From the NCBI RefSeq assembly GCF_013155545.1, contig NZ_JABJVV010000010.1:124001-188000 (forward strand): a stretch of 64,000 bases of DNA, read 5' to 3'. This document shows, in pieces, positions 27,714 through 36,507 of the stretch. Numbering within the stretch: position 1 is the stretch's first letter; every line of letters starts with the position of its first letter. Origin of the DNA: Caenimonas soli. GTDB lineage: Bacteria > Pseudomonadota > Gammaproteobacteria > Burkholderiales > Burkholderiaceae_C. The notes beneath the pieces are model-generated. The model made no database searches. It saw only the letters and a list, made by a program, of their open reading frames with translations, and had not been told where the DNA came from. Position numbers and translations under genes: made by a program.

Positions 27714-28994
27714 TCAGCCGTACAGCCAGCGGGCGGGCACGGTGACCAGGGAGGGAAAGAGCACCATCAGGAACATCATCGTGAACTGGGCCAGCATGAA
27801 CGGCCAGACGCCCTTGGTCACCTCGTCCATGCTCATCTTGCCGACGCCGGCCACGGTGCTGAGGATGGTGCCGACCGGCGGGGTGATCAGCCCAATCGAG
27901 TTGTTGATCATGAACAGCACGCCGAAATAGACCGGATCGATGCCGGCGGCCTTCACCAGCGGCATCAGCACCGGCGTGAGGATCAGGATGGTCGGCGTCA
28001 TGTCCATGGCGGTGCCCACCACCATGGTCAGCAGCATGATGGCGAACATCAGCAGTTTCGGCTGGTCCAGCAGCGGTTGCAGCAGCTTCACCACCTCGGC
28101 GGGAAGGTTGGCCACCGTGATCATCCAGGCCGAGACCATCGCCGCGGCCACCAGGAACATGATCACCGCCGTGGTCTGCGCCGCTGCCAGGAACAGCCCG
28201 TAGAGTTGGGAGAGTTTCAGCTCGCGGTAGATCACCATCGAGACGAACAGCGCATAGACCGCGGCGACCACGGCCGCTTCTGTGGGCGTGAAGACGCCGA
28301 ACTTCAGCCCGACGATCACGATCAGCGGCAGGCCCAGCGCGAAGGTCGCGTCCTTGAAGGCCGCGATGACGTCGCCCCGGGTCGCGCGCGGCGGCGGCTC
28401 GGTCCGTTCCTTGCGCACCAGGAACCACCACGTCACCCACAGCGAGGCGCCCAGCAGGATGCCGGGGAAGATGCCGGCGATGAAGAGCTTGGAGATGGAC
28501 ACGTTGGCCGCGACCCCGAACACGACGAAGCCGATGCTGGGCGGGATGATGGGGCCCATCACCGCGGCGGACGCCAGCAGGCCCGCCGAGCGCGCCTTGT
28601 CGTAGCCGGCCTTGTTCATCATCGGCAGCAGCAGAGCGGCCAGCGCCGCGGCGTCGGCCACGGCCGATCCGGACAGCGCCGACATGAGGGCCGCCGCGAT
28701 GATCGCGACGTAGCCCAGGCCGCCGCGCACATGCCCGACCAGCGTCATCGCCAGGTGGACGATGCGGCGCGAGAGCCCGCCGGTGTTCATGATCTCGCCG
28801 GCCAGCATGAAGAAGGGCACGGCCAGCAGCGGGAAGCTGTTGGCGCCTTCGAGCGTGTTCTGCGCCAGGATTTGCGCGTCGAACATGTTCATGTGCCACA
28901 TCAGCGCGGCGCCGCACGCCAGCAGCGCGAAGGCAATCGGCACGCCCAGCGCCATGGCGCCCAGCAGCGAACCCAGGAAGATGGTGATGGTCAT
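27714..28994 (-). CDS. TRAP transporter large permease DctM
   Basis: 426 residues, almost entirely hydrophobic with about 12-13 membrane helices. It has the family N-terminus ITIFLGSLLGAMALGVPIAFALL and core motifs (LPMMNKAGYDKARSAGLLAS, PPSIGFVVFGVAANVS, MDMTPTILILTPVLMPLVKAAGIDP). It forms the Na+-coupled transport subunit with DctQ. Its ATG overlaps the DctQ stop as ATGA. Confidence 0.95.
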   Translation of the reverse strand: MTITIFLGSLLGAMALGVPIAFALLACGAALMWHMNMFDAQILAQNTLEGANSFPLLAVPFFMLAGEIMNTGGLSRRIVHLAMTLVGHVRGGLGYVAIIAAALMSALSGSAVADAAALAALLLPMMNKAGYDKARSAGLLASAAVMGPIIPPSIGFVVFGVAANVSISKLFIAGIFPGILLGASLWVTWWFLVRKERTEPPPRATRGDVIAAFKDATFALGLPLIVIVGLKFGVFTPTEAAVVAAVYALFVSMVIYRELKLSQLYGLFLAAAQTTAVIMFLVAAAMVSAWMITVANLPAEVVKLLQPLLDQPKLLMFAIMLLTMVVGTAMDMTPTILILTPVLMPLVKAAGIDPVYFGVLFMINNSIGLITPPVGTILSTVAGVGKMSMDEVTKGVWPFMLAQFTMMFLMVLFPSLVTVPARWLYG

Positions 28995-29548
28995 GCGCGC
29001 CCTGCTTTCTGGAGGGCCGCGGCCTCGGCGGCGGCCACGTCTTCCTCGGATTCGACGATGCCGATCAGCTGGTCATCGGCGAGCTGCCCGGAAACCAGCT
29101 TCCAGAAGTCGTGCGCGATGATCAGCCCGCCGAGCACGGCGAAGACCAGGCCGCTGGCAAAGAACCAGGCCATCGAGGCCTCCATCACCGCGCTGGTGGT
29201 GCCGGTGTTGATGACAGCCTGCTGCCAGCCGCCCTTGGCCATCAGCCAGCACATGTAGAGCATGATCAGGTGCGTCGCGCCCAGGCAGATCTTCTTGCCC
29301 CGCACCGGCAGGCGCGACACCAGCGTGTCGGTGCCCAGGTGGCCGTGCGATCGCAGGGCGACGACGGCGCCCAGGAAGGTCATCCACACGAAAAGCCAGC
29401 GCGACAGTTCTTCCGAGACGGTGATGCCCGAGTTGAAGCCGTAGCGCAGCACGACGTTGCCGAACACCATGACGACCATCAATCCCAGGCACACGACCAT
29501 CAGGACCGAGAAAAGTCGGCAGATGCCGTCGATCAGTTTTTGCAGCAC
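28991..29548 (-). CDS. TRAP transporter small permease DctQ
   Basis: 185 residues from a GTG at 29548, chosen because AAGGAGA lies 6 bases upstream and the protein then begins VLQKLIDGICRLFSVL, as DctQ proteins do; an in-frame start at 29626 would add 26 unlikely residues. Four membrane helices and the DctQ motif EELSRWLFVWMTFLGAVVALR are present. It partners DctM in the inner membrane. First gene of the dctQ-dctM-dctP-aroE-VOC-TIM-barrel series. Confidence 0.9.
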   Translation of the reverse strand: MLQKLIDGICRLFSVLMVVCLGLMVVMVFGNVVLRYGFNSGITVSEELSRWLFVWMTFLGAVVALRSHGHLGTDTLVSRLPVRGKKICLGATHLIMLYMCWLMAKGGWQQAVINTGTTSAVMEASMAWFFASGLVFAVLGGLIIAHDFWKLVSGQLADDQLIGIVESEEDVAAAEAAALQKAGRA

Positions 29549-29562
29549 GCTGTCTCCTTGCC

Positions 29563-29577
29563 CCGTATTTTGTACGG
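29563..29577. promoter_or_regulatory. Candidate operator upstream of dctQ
   Basis: Perfect inverted repeat CCGTA-TTTTG-TACGG, 15-29 bases upstream of the dctQ GTG and between it and the tetR gene. The position suits a binding site for the TetR-family regulator encoded next door, blocking transcription of the transport/catabolic unit. Binding is inference. Confidence 0.4.
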
Positions 29578-29638
29578 ACTGGTTAGTTTTATTTCCAGGG
29601 AAAACCCGAGGTTGTCCCGGTTCCACGCGCCGCGCGGA

Positions 29639-30319
29639 TCAGATCTTGCGGACGAAGCGCGCGATCATCTCGACCACGTTGTCGCGCCGGTGCGTGATGT
29701 AGGCCCGCGACTTCATGTCGATCTTGAAGATGAGCCCGAAGGTGTGGGCGTTGGAGACGTTGAAGAAACTCAACGCGGAGATCGACGCGTGGATGTCCAC
29801 CGGGTCCAGGCCCTTGCGGAAGGCGCCGCTTGCGATGCCGCGCTTGTAGAGGTTGCCGATCGCCTCGATCGCCGGCACGTTCAGTTCCTGGATGCGCTGG
29901 CTCTGCGCCAGGTACTGGCCGCGGTTGATGTTCTCCGACATCACGAGGCGGATGTAGCTCTCGTGGGCCAGGTGATGGTCGAAGGTGAAGGCGACCAGGC
30001 GGCGCAGCGCCTGCTCCGGCTCCAGGTCCTGCAGGTGCAGCTCGGACTCGATGTCGCGCACGCGCCGGTACGCCTCTTCGAGCACGGCCAGGTAGAGCCC
30101 TTCCTTGCTGCCGAAGTAGTAGTAGATCATCCGCTTGCTGGTGCGGGTCGCGGCGGCGATCTCGTCGATGCGCGCGCCGGCCAGCCCCTTCTCGCCGAAC
30201 TCGGCCTCCGCCACTTCGAGGATGTTCGCCTGGGTCCGCTCCGGGTCGTTGGTGCGCCCGGTCTCCTTGCGCGCCGGCGCCGCGCCGCGCGCCCGTTTCG
30301 CGTGTACTAGTTCGTTCAT
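29639..30319 (-). CDS. TetR/AcrR-family transcriptional regulator
   Basis: 226 residues. The N-terminal helix-turn-helix region is typical (NILEVAEAEFGEKGLAGARIDEIAAATRTSKRMIYYYFGSKEGLY, about 32-77 in separate segments), with an all-helical ligand domain behind it. The basic N-terminal extension of about 25 residues is unusual but common in Burkholderiales members. It is co-oriented with, and 90 bases upstream of, the TRAP/quinate genes, so it probably controls them in response to an aromatic or hydroaromatic acid. Confidence 0.9.
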   Translation of the reverse strand: MNELVHAKRARGAAPARKETGRTNDPERTQANILEVAEAEFGEKGLAGARIDEIAAATRTSKRMIYYYFGSKEGLYLAVLEEAYRRVRDIESELHLQDLEPEQALRRLVAFTFDHHLAHESYIRLVMSENINRGQYLAQSQRIQELNVPAIEAIGNLYKRGIASGAFRKGLDPVDIHASISALSFFNVSNAHTFGLIFKIDMKSRAYITHRRDNVVEMIARFVRKI

Positions 30320-30373
30320 TCATGAAGTATAGAGGGCGGCGCCCGGCCGGCGCAACCGCCCTTCAAACCGCAC

Positions 30374-30820
30374 TTAGCCTGCGGCCGCTTGCTGCGCGAG
30401 CGCCACGATGCCGCGCAGACCGAGCAGATACGACAGCGGCCCCAGGCCCTGCAGCGTGCCCTTCACCGCCGGCGAAATGATCGAATGGCTGCGCCAGGGC
30501 TCCCGGGCCGCGATGTTGGACATGTGGACTTCGAGCACCGGGAACGGCATGGCCTTGATCGCGTCGTGCAGCGGCACGCCGTGCTGCGTCAGCCCCGCCG
30601 GGTTCACCAGCGCGCCCGCCGCGCTGTCGATGTTCCGGTGCAGGAAGTCGATCAGGTCGCCTTCATGGTTGGACTGCAGCGTTTCGAGTTCGACCCCGAG
30701 TTCCGCGGCCAGCGCGGCCAGCTGGCCGTCGATCTCCGCCAGCGTGGTCGTGCCGTAGATGTGGGGCTCCCTGCGGCCGAACAGGTTGAGGTTCGGCCCG
30801 TGCAATACCAGGATTTTCAT
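30374..30820 (-). CDS. aroQ: Type II 3-dehydroquinate dehydratase
   Basis: 148 residues. The catalytic N-terminus is LVLHGPNLNLFGRREPHIYG (conserved Asn, Arg and Tyr), with SNHEGDLIDFLH and LEVHMSNIAAREPWR (His and Arg) further on. It interconverts 3-dehydroquinate and 3-dehydroshikimate; type II enzymes serve both shikimate synthesis and quinate catabolism. The ATG overlaps the stop of the second TRAP binding-protein gene (ATGA), so here the catabolic role is favoured. Confidence 0.92.
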   Translation of the reverse strand: MKILVLHGPNLNLFGRREPHIYGTTTLAEIDGQLAALAAELGVELETLQSNHEGDLIDFLHRNIDSAAGALVNPAGLTQHGVPLHDAIKAMPFPVLEVHMSNIAAREPWRSHSIISPAVKGTLQGLGPLSYLLGLRGIVALAQQAAAG

Positions 30821-31824
30821 TTGCGGATCCGGGCCAACTCGTCGTTGTACAGCTTGACCACGGCGGGGTCGTAGCTGGCGGCGAACTTGTCGGTCACCGG
30901 CTTGGCGATCTCGCGCATGCGGCCCTGCTCGGCCGGCGATACTTCGTTGAACTGCATGCCCTTGGCCTGCAGTTCGGCAACGGCCTTCTGCGCGGCGGCG
31001 CGGCTGGCCTGGCGCTGGTAGGCGCGCGACTCGTTGGCGGCCTCGTGCATCATCCGCTGCTCCGCGGGCGAAAGGCGGTCCCAGAAGCGCTTGCTGACCA
31101 GCATGATGTTGGCGGCGTACACGTGGTTGGTGGCGCTCACGTGCTTCTGCACTTCGAAGAACTTGTTCGAGAGGATCACCGAGAAAGGGTTCTCCTGGCC
31201 GTCGACAGCCTTGGACTCCAGTGCGCCGTACAACTCGGCAAACGGCATCGGCACCGGGTTGGCCTTGAACGCCTTGAAGGTTTCCAGGAACACCGGGTTG
31301 GGGATGACGCGGATCTTCAGGCCGTCCAGGTCCTCGGCCTTCGTGATCGCGCGCTTGCTGTTGGTGACGTTGCGAAAGCCCAGGTCCCAGTAGCCCAGGG
31401 CCACCAGCCCCTTTTCCGGCAGCCTGGCGATCAGCGCCTGGCCCAGCGGCCCGTCCAGCAGCGCATCGGCCTGCGCGAAATTCGCGACCGAGAACGGGAA
31501 GTCGACCAGGCCGAATTCCTTCACGATGCCGGCCAGCGACGTGGTCGCCGGCGCCGACATTTCCTGCACGCCGCCCTGCAGCGCGGACTGCTGCTGCTGC
31601 TCGTTGCCCAATTGGTTGGACGGGAACTCCTGCACTTTCAGCTTGCCGCCGCTCTTGGCGGCCAACAGCTCGGCGAAGCGCTTGACGCCCATGCTGACGG
31701 GATGGTCGGTGTTGTTGAGGTGGCCGAACTTGATGACGCGTTCCTGGACGTCCTGCGCCGGGGCGGCAACGGCCGCCAAAGCCAAGGCGGTGCCGAGCAG
31801 GGCGCCGCGAAAGAGGGTCTTCAC
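30817..31824 (-). CDS. TRAP transporter solute-binding protein DctP (second)
   Basis: 335 residues from the GTG at 31824, chosen because AAGGAGA lies 6 bases upstream and the protein then starts with a normal signal peptide (VKTLFRGALLGTALALAAVAAPA). The mature part is a DctP protein: LKIRVIPNPVFLETF with the carboxylate-binding Arg, and SKAVDGQENPFSVI. It is a paralogue of the DctP at 26681 and has no permease genes of its own, so it may share the DctQM at 27714-29548. First gene of the unit with aroQ. Confidence 0.92.
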   Translation of the reverse strand: MKTLFRGALLGTALALAAVAAPAQDVQERVIKFGHLNNTDHPVSMGVKRFAELLAAKSGGKLKVQEFPSNQLGNEQQQQSALQGGVQEMSAPATTSLAGIVKEFGLVDFPFSVANFAQADALLDGPLGQALIARLPEKGLVALGYWDLGFRNVTNSKRAITKAEDLDGLKIRVIPNPVFLETFKAFKANPVPMPFAELYGALESKAVDGQENPFSVILSNKFFEVQKHVSATNHVYAANIMLVSKRFWDRLSPAEQRMMHEAANESRAYQRQASRAAAQKAVAELQAKGMQFNEVSPAEQGRMREIAKPVTDKFAASYDPAVVKLYNDELARIRK

Positions 31825-31928
31825 TGGATGTCTCCTTGGATGGAAGCGCGATCCCACCATGGAGTCGCGGCTGGGGCATCATAGGAAGCCGGTCAGAACA
31901 CCATTCCACGACGGAACTTCATTTCACT
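31825..31928. promoter_or_regulatory. Divergent control region between dctP (second) and iclR-type gene
   Basis: 104 bases holding both promoters. A palindrome TTCC-ACGAC-GGAA (31904-31916) lies 12-24 bases upstream of the regulator ATG; TTCC/GGAA-type half-sites are common for IclR-family operators. It probably mediates autorepression and control of dctP-aroQ (inference). Confidence 0.45.
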
Positions 31929-32768
31929 ATGTCAAATCCAGACGCCGCCGCGCCCTCGGGCACCGTCGAGAGAACGATGCGCATCCTCGAGCTGCTGGCC
32001 TCGCAACCGGAGGGGGCGGCCCTTGTCGCGATGGCCGACGAACTGCAGCTTCCGCGCAGCGCCTGCCACCGGCTGCTGGCCGACCTCATGCGCTGCGGCT
32101 ACGTGCGGCAGCTGCGCGAGCTTGGCGACTACGCCCTCACCATCAAGCTGCCCGCCCTGGGCCTGGGCTTCCTCAGCGCGGCCGGCATCGTCGATGTCGC
32201 CCAGCCCATCATCGACCGGCTCGCCGACGCCTCGGGCGAGCTGGTCAGGCTGGCATTGGTCGATGGCGACCGCCTCACCTTCGTGGCGAAGGCGCAAGGC
32301 GCGCGCTCCGGCCTGCGCTACGACCCCGACATGGGAATCGATGTTCGCCTGTCGTGCAGCGCCGGCGGGCATGCGTGGCTGATGACGCTGTCGGAGGAAC
32401 GCGCCACGGAACTGGTCGCGAAGCAGGGCTTCGGCGCCCCGCGCGACTTCGGCCCGAAGGCGCCGACCACGTTCAAGGCGCTGATGAAAGTGCTCGACGA
32501 AGACCGCAAGCGCGGCTTCAGCATGATCGTGGAGATGTACGCGCCGGGCATGACCGCGATGGCCGCGCCGGTGCTGCGCAAGGGCCGCGGCGCGGTCGCC
32601 GTCATCACCATCGCCGGCCCGCTGCAGCGGCTCACGGCTCAACGCATGTCGGAGCTCGGGCCTGCGCTGCTGTCGGCTGCCTCCGAGCTGGCGATGAGCA
32701 GCGCCACCTCGCCCCTGTTCAAGCGGCCCGGCTCCGATGGCCAGCTGCTCAATCGAATGAGAACGTGA
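31929..32768 (+). CDS. IclR-family transcriptional regulator
   Basis: 279 residues from the ATG at 31929. An N-terminal winged helix-turn-helix (ERTMRILELLASQPEGA ... LPRSACHRLLADLMRCGYVRQ) is followed by the IclR effector domain (RLSCSAGGHAWLMTLSEE, GAVAVITIAGP). IclR proteins often control aromatic and quinate/protocatechuate catabolism. It is divergent from dctP-aroQ, which it presumably regulates. Its end overlaps the 3' end of tamB by 20 bases, tail to tail. Confidence 0.92.
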   Translation: MSNPDAAAPSGTVERTMRILELLASQPEGAALVAMADELQLPRSACHRLLADLMRCGYVRQLRELGDYALTIKLPALGLGFLSAAGIVDVAQPIIDRLADASGELVRLALVDGDRLTFVAKAQGARSGLRYDPDMGIDVRLSCSAGGHAWLMTLSEERATELVAKQGFGAPRDFGPKAPTTFKALMKVLDEDRKRGFSMIVEMYAPGMTAMAAPVLRKGRGAVAVITIAGPLQRLTAQRMSELGPALLSAASELAMSSATSPLFKRPGSDGQLLNRMRT

Positions 32769-35700
32769 AGATCAGGTCCACGGCCGTGCGCGTGCCGGTT
32801 TCGGCCCGCACCGTGACCCGGCGCGTGAGGTCGTAGAAGATGTACAGCGTGCCCAGTGCGCCGGACAGCGACCGCTCGTAGGCAGCGTAGAAGTTGCGGC
32901 CGAAGCGCTTGCCCAGGGTGATGGCCGGGCCGTCGCTGCCTTCGCGCTTGAACGAGAGTTCGTCCAGCCCGAGCGCCGCCGCGATCCCGCGCTTGCTGCC
33001 GCCGCCACGGCTGGAAAGCAGCGCCATCCCGGCTTGCTGCAGCAAGGCCGCTTCGGCACCGCCACTGGCCGAAGGCCGGCCAACCACCAGCCAGGAAAGC
33101 TTTTCCGCTTCGGGCAGGTCCGGCTCGGAGTACAGCCGGACAAATGGAGCCAGCGCTCGCCCCGTGACCTGCACGCCGACGCGCTGCACGAGGTTGGGCC
33201 GGATCGCCAGAATATCCAGCGACGGGTTGTCGATAGGCCCGGTGAATCGCACCAGGCCGCGCTCGATGTCGAGGCGCTGGCCATAGGCACGGTACTCGCC
33301 GCCCTCCGCGCGGATGGTCCCGACCAGGCGCGGAGCCGTGATCGACTGACCGGAAAGCGCCAGGCTGCCACGCAGGCGCGTGTCTATGCCGAGGCCCTGG
33401 ACGCGGAATTCGTCGCCGAGGTCGAGCTCAGCGGCCAGCACAAGCTTCCGGGCCGGCGGCCGCGCCGCCTGTTCCGATGCCTTCGCTTCGGTCTGCGTGA
33501 CCGGACCCGCGGCGCCACGCACGGCCACGTCGTCACCCAGTTTCGGCGTGTTCTGTTCGGGCAGGATGACCAAGGCCCGGTCCACCTTCAGGTTGCCGTT
33601 CACCACGGTGCCGGAGGCGTCGTGCTTCGCCGCCACCGTGCCCGAAACGGTGACTTGGCGATCCGAGCGGTTGCTGGCGCGCAGGCGATCCACCTGCGCC
33701 GTCATTTGCGCCTGCGGGCCATTGGCTGTCCAACTGCCCTCCCCGCTGGCCACCAGGCTGCCGCCGGTTCCGGCCGGGCCCGGGCCGCGCAGCAGGAACT
33801 CGTCAATGAGCAGCCGGCGGCCGTCGAGATGCGCGCGCAGGCGGCCGCCTTGCAACTCGATGCCATCCACGACCGACCGCAGCGCCAGATCGTCGGCGGC
33901 GAGCGTGCCTCCCAGCTGCGGATCCGCTCTCGTTCCGGCGACGGAAACATTTGCGCCCAGGGATCCGCGCAGGCGCCAACCGGGCGGCGCGAGCAATGAC
34001 CACACGCCTATTCGCGGCAGCTGCGCGCGCAGCCCGCCCGACAAGGGCGCGTTGTCCGGCCAGTACCAGCCGGCGGCGCCGCCGCGCGCGAGCCGCGTGG
34101 CCAGCTGGCCATCGGCCGTGCCGCCGCGTTCGCTGTCCCAACGCAACGTCGCTGTCACCGCCTCGCCCTCGCTCACGAGTGACAGCCGCGCATCGCGCAC
34201 GCCCGCCCGCACCCGCGTCGAGGCGCCGTCCGCCGTTTCAGCCAGCACCGTGACATCGCCGCGGCTGCGCGCCAGCGAAGCGCGCAAGCGCGGCGTGGCG
34301 CCCAGGCTGGCGTCCCACTGCGCGTCGAACACCATGTCGCCCGACAAGGCCGAGCCGGCCAGCTGCGGCCCGCCGACGAATTCGATCCAGGCCAGGGGCA
34401 GCCCGGTCACACGGCCCGCCGTGCGCAGTTCGCCGGTGCGCCAGCGCACGGGCTCCCAGGCCAGCACGGCCGGGGGATCGCTTGCCGCAGCGCGGCCCGC
34501 TTGAGCGCGCGCCGGCGCGGTGAGCAAGGCCTCGCCTGCTCCCGCGTCGAAGCTGCCGGTGGACCAGCGCATACCGACGGCCCGTTGCAGGCCCAGCGTC
34601 CAGGTACCTGTACCCGTTGCCGGATCACTGGCGGACAGCCTGAGTGCCGCCAGCTGTCCCTGCCACACGGCCGGTGCTTGCGAGCGCCGACCACCCTGCC
34701 CCGACAGATCCAGGCTCACGCGGCGCTGGCCCTGTTCCGCCCGTCCGCGCGCTTCCAGCCGGGCATCGCTCAGCCGCCCGTTCACCGTGGCAGTGGCATC
34801 GCGCACGCTCCAGGGCGCGGCGGCGCCGGTGCGCAGATCGAGCAATGGCACGGCCAGATTGGCTTGCACGGCGGGATCGCGCCAACCGCCCTGCCACGCC
34901 AGCTGCGCCTCGGCACGGCCGGCGGCCTGCATTTCGCGCAAGCCCTCAGGCACGCCGGGCAGGCGCGCCAGCCAGCGCAGCGCCTGGGCCAGGTTAGTGG
35001 CCGACGCATTGAGGGTTCCACCGCCGCTGCTTTCCGCCAGCTTGCCTTGCGCCTTCGCCTGCAGGCCAGGCGCCTGCAGGTCGGCACGGCCGCTGCCTGC
35101 GCGCGCATCGGGGCGCACCTCGCCCGAGGCCGTCAGCGTCGCATCGGCCGTGCGGACCTCGAGCACGGCCAGCGACAACAAGCCATCGGCCCAACGGCCG
35201 CGGGCCATGGCCTCGCGCAGCTCGAGCGCTCGAACGGTCGCGGCCAGCTCGTTCGCCGCAGCAGGCGACCGCTTCGACCCAGCGCCCTGGGCCTTCAGGT
35301 CGACGTCGAACGCGACGGCCTTGCCTTCGCCTTTCAGGTCGGCGCGCCCGCCCACCGCCAGCGGCGCCATCAGACTGTGCACCGCGGCGGGATTGACGCC
35401 CGTCAACTTGCTTTCCATCGCCCAGCCGCTCGCGCCCTGCCACTGCCCGCTGCCCTGGATGCTGCCGCCGCCAACGCGCGCTTGCAGGCTGCGCACCAGC
35501 GCCTGTCCCGACTGCCGCCATTCGCCGCTGGCGCTCAGCCGCTCGATCGGGAGCCGCTGCTTGTCCCAGGGTCCTGGCTGCTCGTTCATGAATTCGGTGT
35601 TGAGCACCCAGGTTCCCGTGCCTGCCGGCTGCAGCCGCACCTGGCCGGCCAGGCTGGTGCGGGGCGCCTGCGGCCACAACGCGCCCAGATCCAGCTGGCG

Positions 35701-36507
35701 AAAATCGGCCTGCGCCTGCGGCACCGGCTGCAGCGCCCAAGGCGTCACGCGCGCGGTGGCCGTCGCAAGCGCAGTGCCGCTGGGCGAAGCCGTCTGTCCT
35801 TCGAGCAAGGCGCGGGCCTGGAGATCGGCGATCGGCCCGCGCAGCGTCGCCGTGAAGACCAGCGGGAGCTTCTTCGCGCTGCCCGGCACCGGCGTTTCGA
35901 AGCGCCCCTCCAGCGCCGCATCGACCGGCAGTGCGCCCAGCGCCCCCACGCTCGCCTGCCCCGAGTAGCGCCCCCCCGCCCAGCGCAGGCTGTCCAGCTT
36001 CACCTGGTGCTGCAAGCCGTTGAAGCTGTAGCTGCCGGCGACGTCCGAGGCTTCGAATGAGTTGGCGGCCGCCACCCATTTCACTTGGCCCAACTTCGCT
36101 TCGTCGATCGTGACTCGCAGCGGAATCAGCAGAGACACCGGGACAACTCGCGGCTTGGGCGGGCGCCGATCCTCGATCCGTAGCGTCGACGCGCGTGCAT
36201 GGTCGAGCTGCACCACGCCCACGATCAGCGCCATGGGTTGCCAGGCCAGCTGAACGTCGGTGGCTTCGACCTTGAGCCCTTCCGCTTCCCACAGCAGCCG
36301 CTTGGCCTGCATGCCGGAACGCAAGCTGCCCTGCACACCTTCGGCCGTGACCTGTTGCCAGCGCGCGAGCTGCCTCAGCGTCCAGTCAACCGAGCCCTCG
36401 GTTCCGGCCCACCACCACAGCCCCGCGGCCGCCAGCACCAGCAGCACTGCCAGCCCGGCCACCAAGGCGGCCAGGCCCTTCAAGGCCCGGGCGGCACGCG
36501 ACTTCAA
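32749..36507 (-). CDS. tamB: Translocation and assembly module protein TamB
   Basis: 1252 residues from a TTG start that overlaps the tamA stop (TTGA, 36504-36507). The protein then opens LKSRAARALKGLAALVAG, followed by one membrane helix (about 10-33), an expected inner-membrane anchor. A very long beta-rich repeat region (AsmA/DUF490-like groove) follows, ending in the conserved TamB C-terminal domain (LSWLVVGRPSASGG, ALGLDELSFKREG, GKRFGRNFYAAYERSLSGALGTLY) and a terminal aromatic beta-strand pattern (FTFSFD). It spans the periplasm with TamA for envelope protein or lipid transport. Upstream open frame beyond the TTG is tamA shadow. Confidence 0.92.
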   Translation of the reverse strand: MKSRAARALKGLAALVAGLAVLLVLAAAGLWWWAGTEGSVDWTLRQLARWQQVTAEGVQGSLRSGMQAKRLLWEAEGLKVEATDVQLAWQPMALIVGVVQLDHARASTLRIEDRRPPKPRVVPVSLLIPLRVTIDEAKLGQVKWVAAANSFEASDVAGSYSFNGLQHQVKLDSLRWAGGRYSGQASVGALGALPVDAALEGRFETPVPGSAKKLPLVFTATLRGPIADLQARALLEGQTASPSGTALATATARVTPWALQPVPQAQADFRQLDLGALWPQAPRTSLAGQVRLQPAGTGTWVLNTEFMNEQPGPWDKQRLPIERLSASGEWRQSGQALVRSLQARVGGGSIQGSGQWQGASGWAMESKLTGVNPAAVHSLMAPLAVGGRADLKGEGKAVAFDVDLKAQGAGSKRSPAAANELAATVRALELREAMARGRWADGLLSLAVLEVRTADATLTASGEVRPDARAGSGRADLQAPGLQAKAQGKLAESSGGGTLNASATNLAQALRWLARLPGVPEGLREMQAAGRAEAQLAWQGGWRDPAVQANLAVPLLDLRTGAAAPWSVRDATATVNGRLSDARLEARGRAEQGQRRVSLDLSGQGGRRSQAPAVWQGQLAALRLSASDPATGTGTWTLGLQRAVGMRWSTGSFDAGAGEALLTAPARAQAGRAAASDPPAVLAWEPVRWRTGELRTAGRVTGLPLAWIEFVGGPQLAGSALSGDMVFDAQWDASLGATPRLRASLARSRGDVTVLAETADGASTRVRAGVRDARLSLVSEGEAVTATLRWDSERGGTADGQLATRLARGGAAGWYWPDNAPLSGGLRAQLPRIGVWSLLAPPGWRLRGSLGANVSVAGTRADPQLGGTLAADDLALRSVVDGIELQGGRLRAHLDGRRLLIDEFLLRGPGPAGTGGSLVASGEGSWTANGPQAQMTAQVDRLRASNRSDRQVTVSGTVAAKHDASGTVVNGNLKVDRALVILPEQNTPKLGDDVAVRGAAGPVTQTEAKASEQAARPPARKLVLAAELDLGDEFRVQGLGIDTRLRGSLALSGQSITAPRLVGTIRAEGGEYRAYGQRLDIERGLVRFTGPIDNPSLDILAIRPNLVQRVGVQVTGRALAPFVRLYSEPDLPEAEKLSWLVVGRPSASGGAEAALLQQAGMALLSSRGGGSKRGIAAALGLDELSFKREGSDGPAITLGKRFGRNFYAAYERSLSGALGTLYIFYDLTRRVTVRAETGTRTAVDLIFTFSFD

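Noticed and set aside
27372..29258. Plus-strand open frame opposite the TRAP permease and binding-protein genes
   Set aside because: His/Asp/Gly-rich antisense translation of membrane-protein genes with no recognisable domain.
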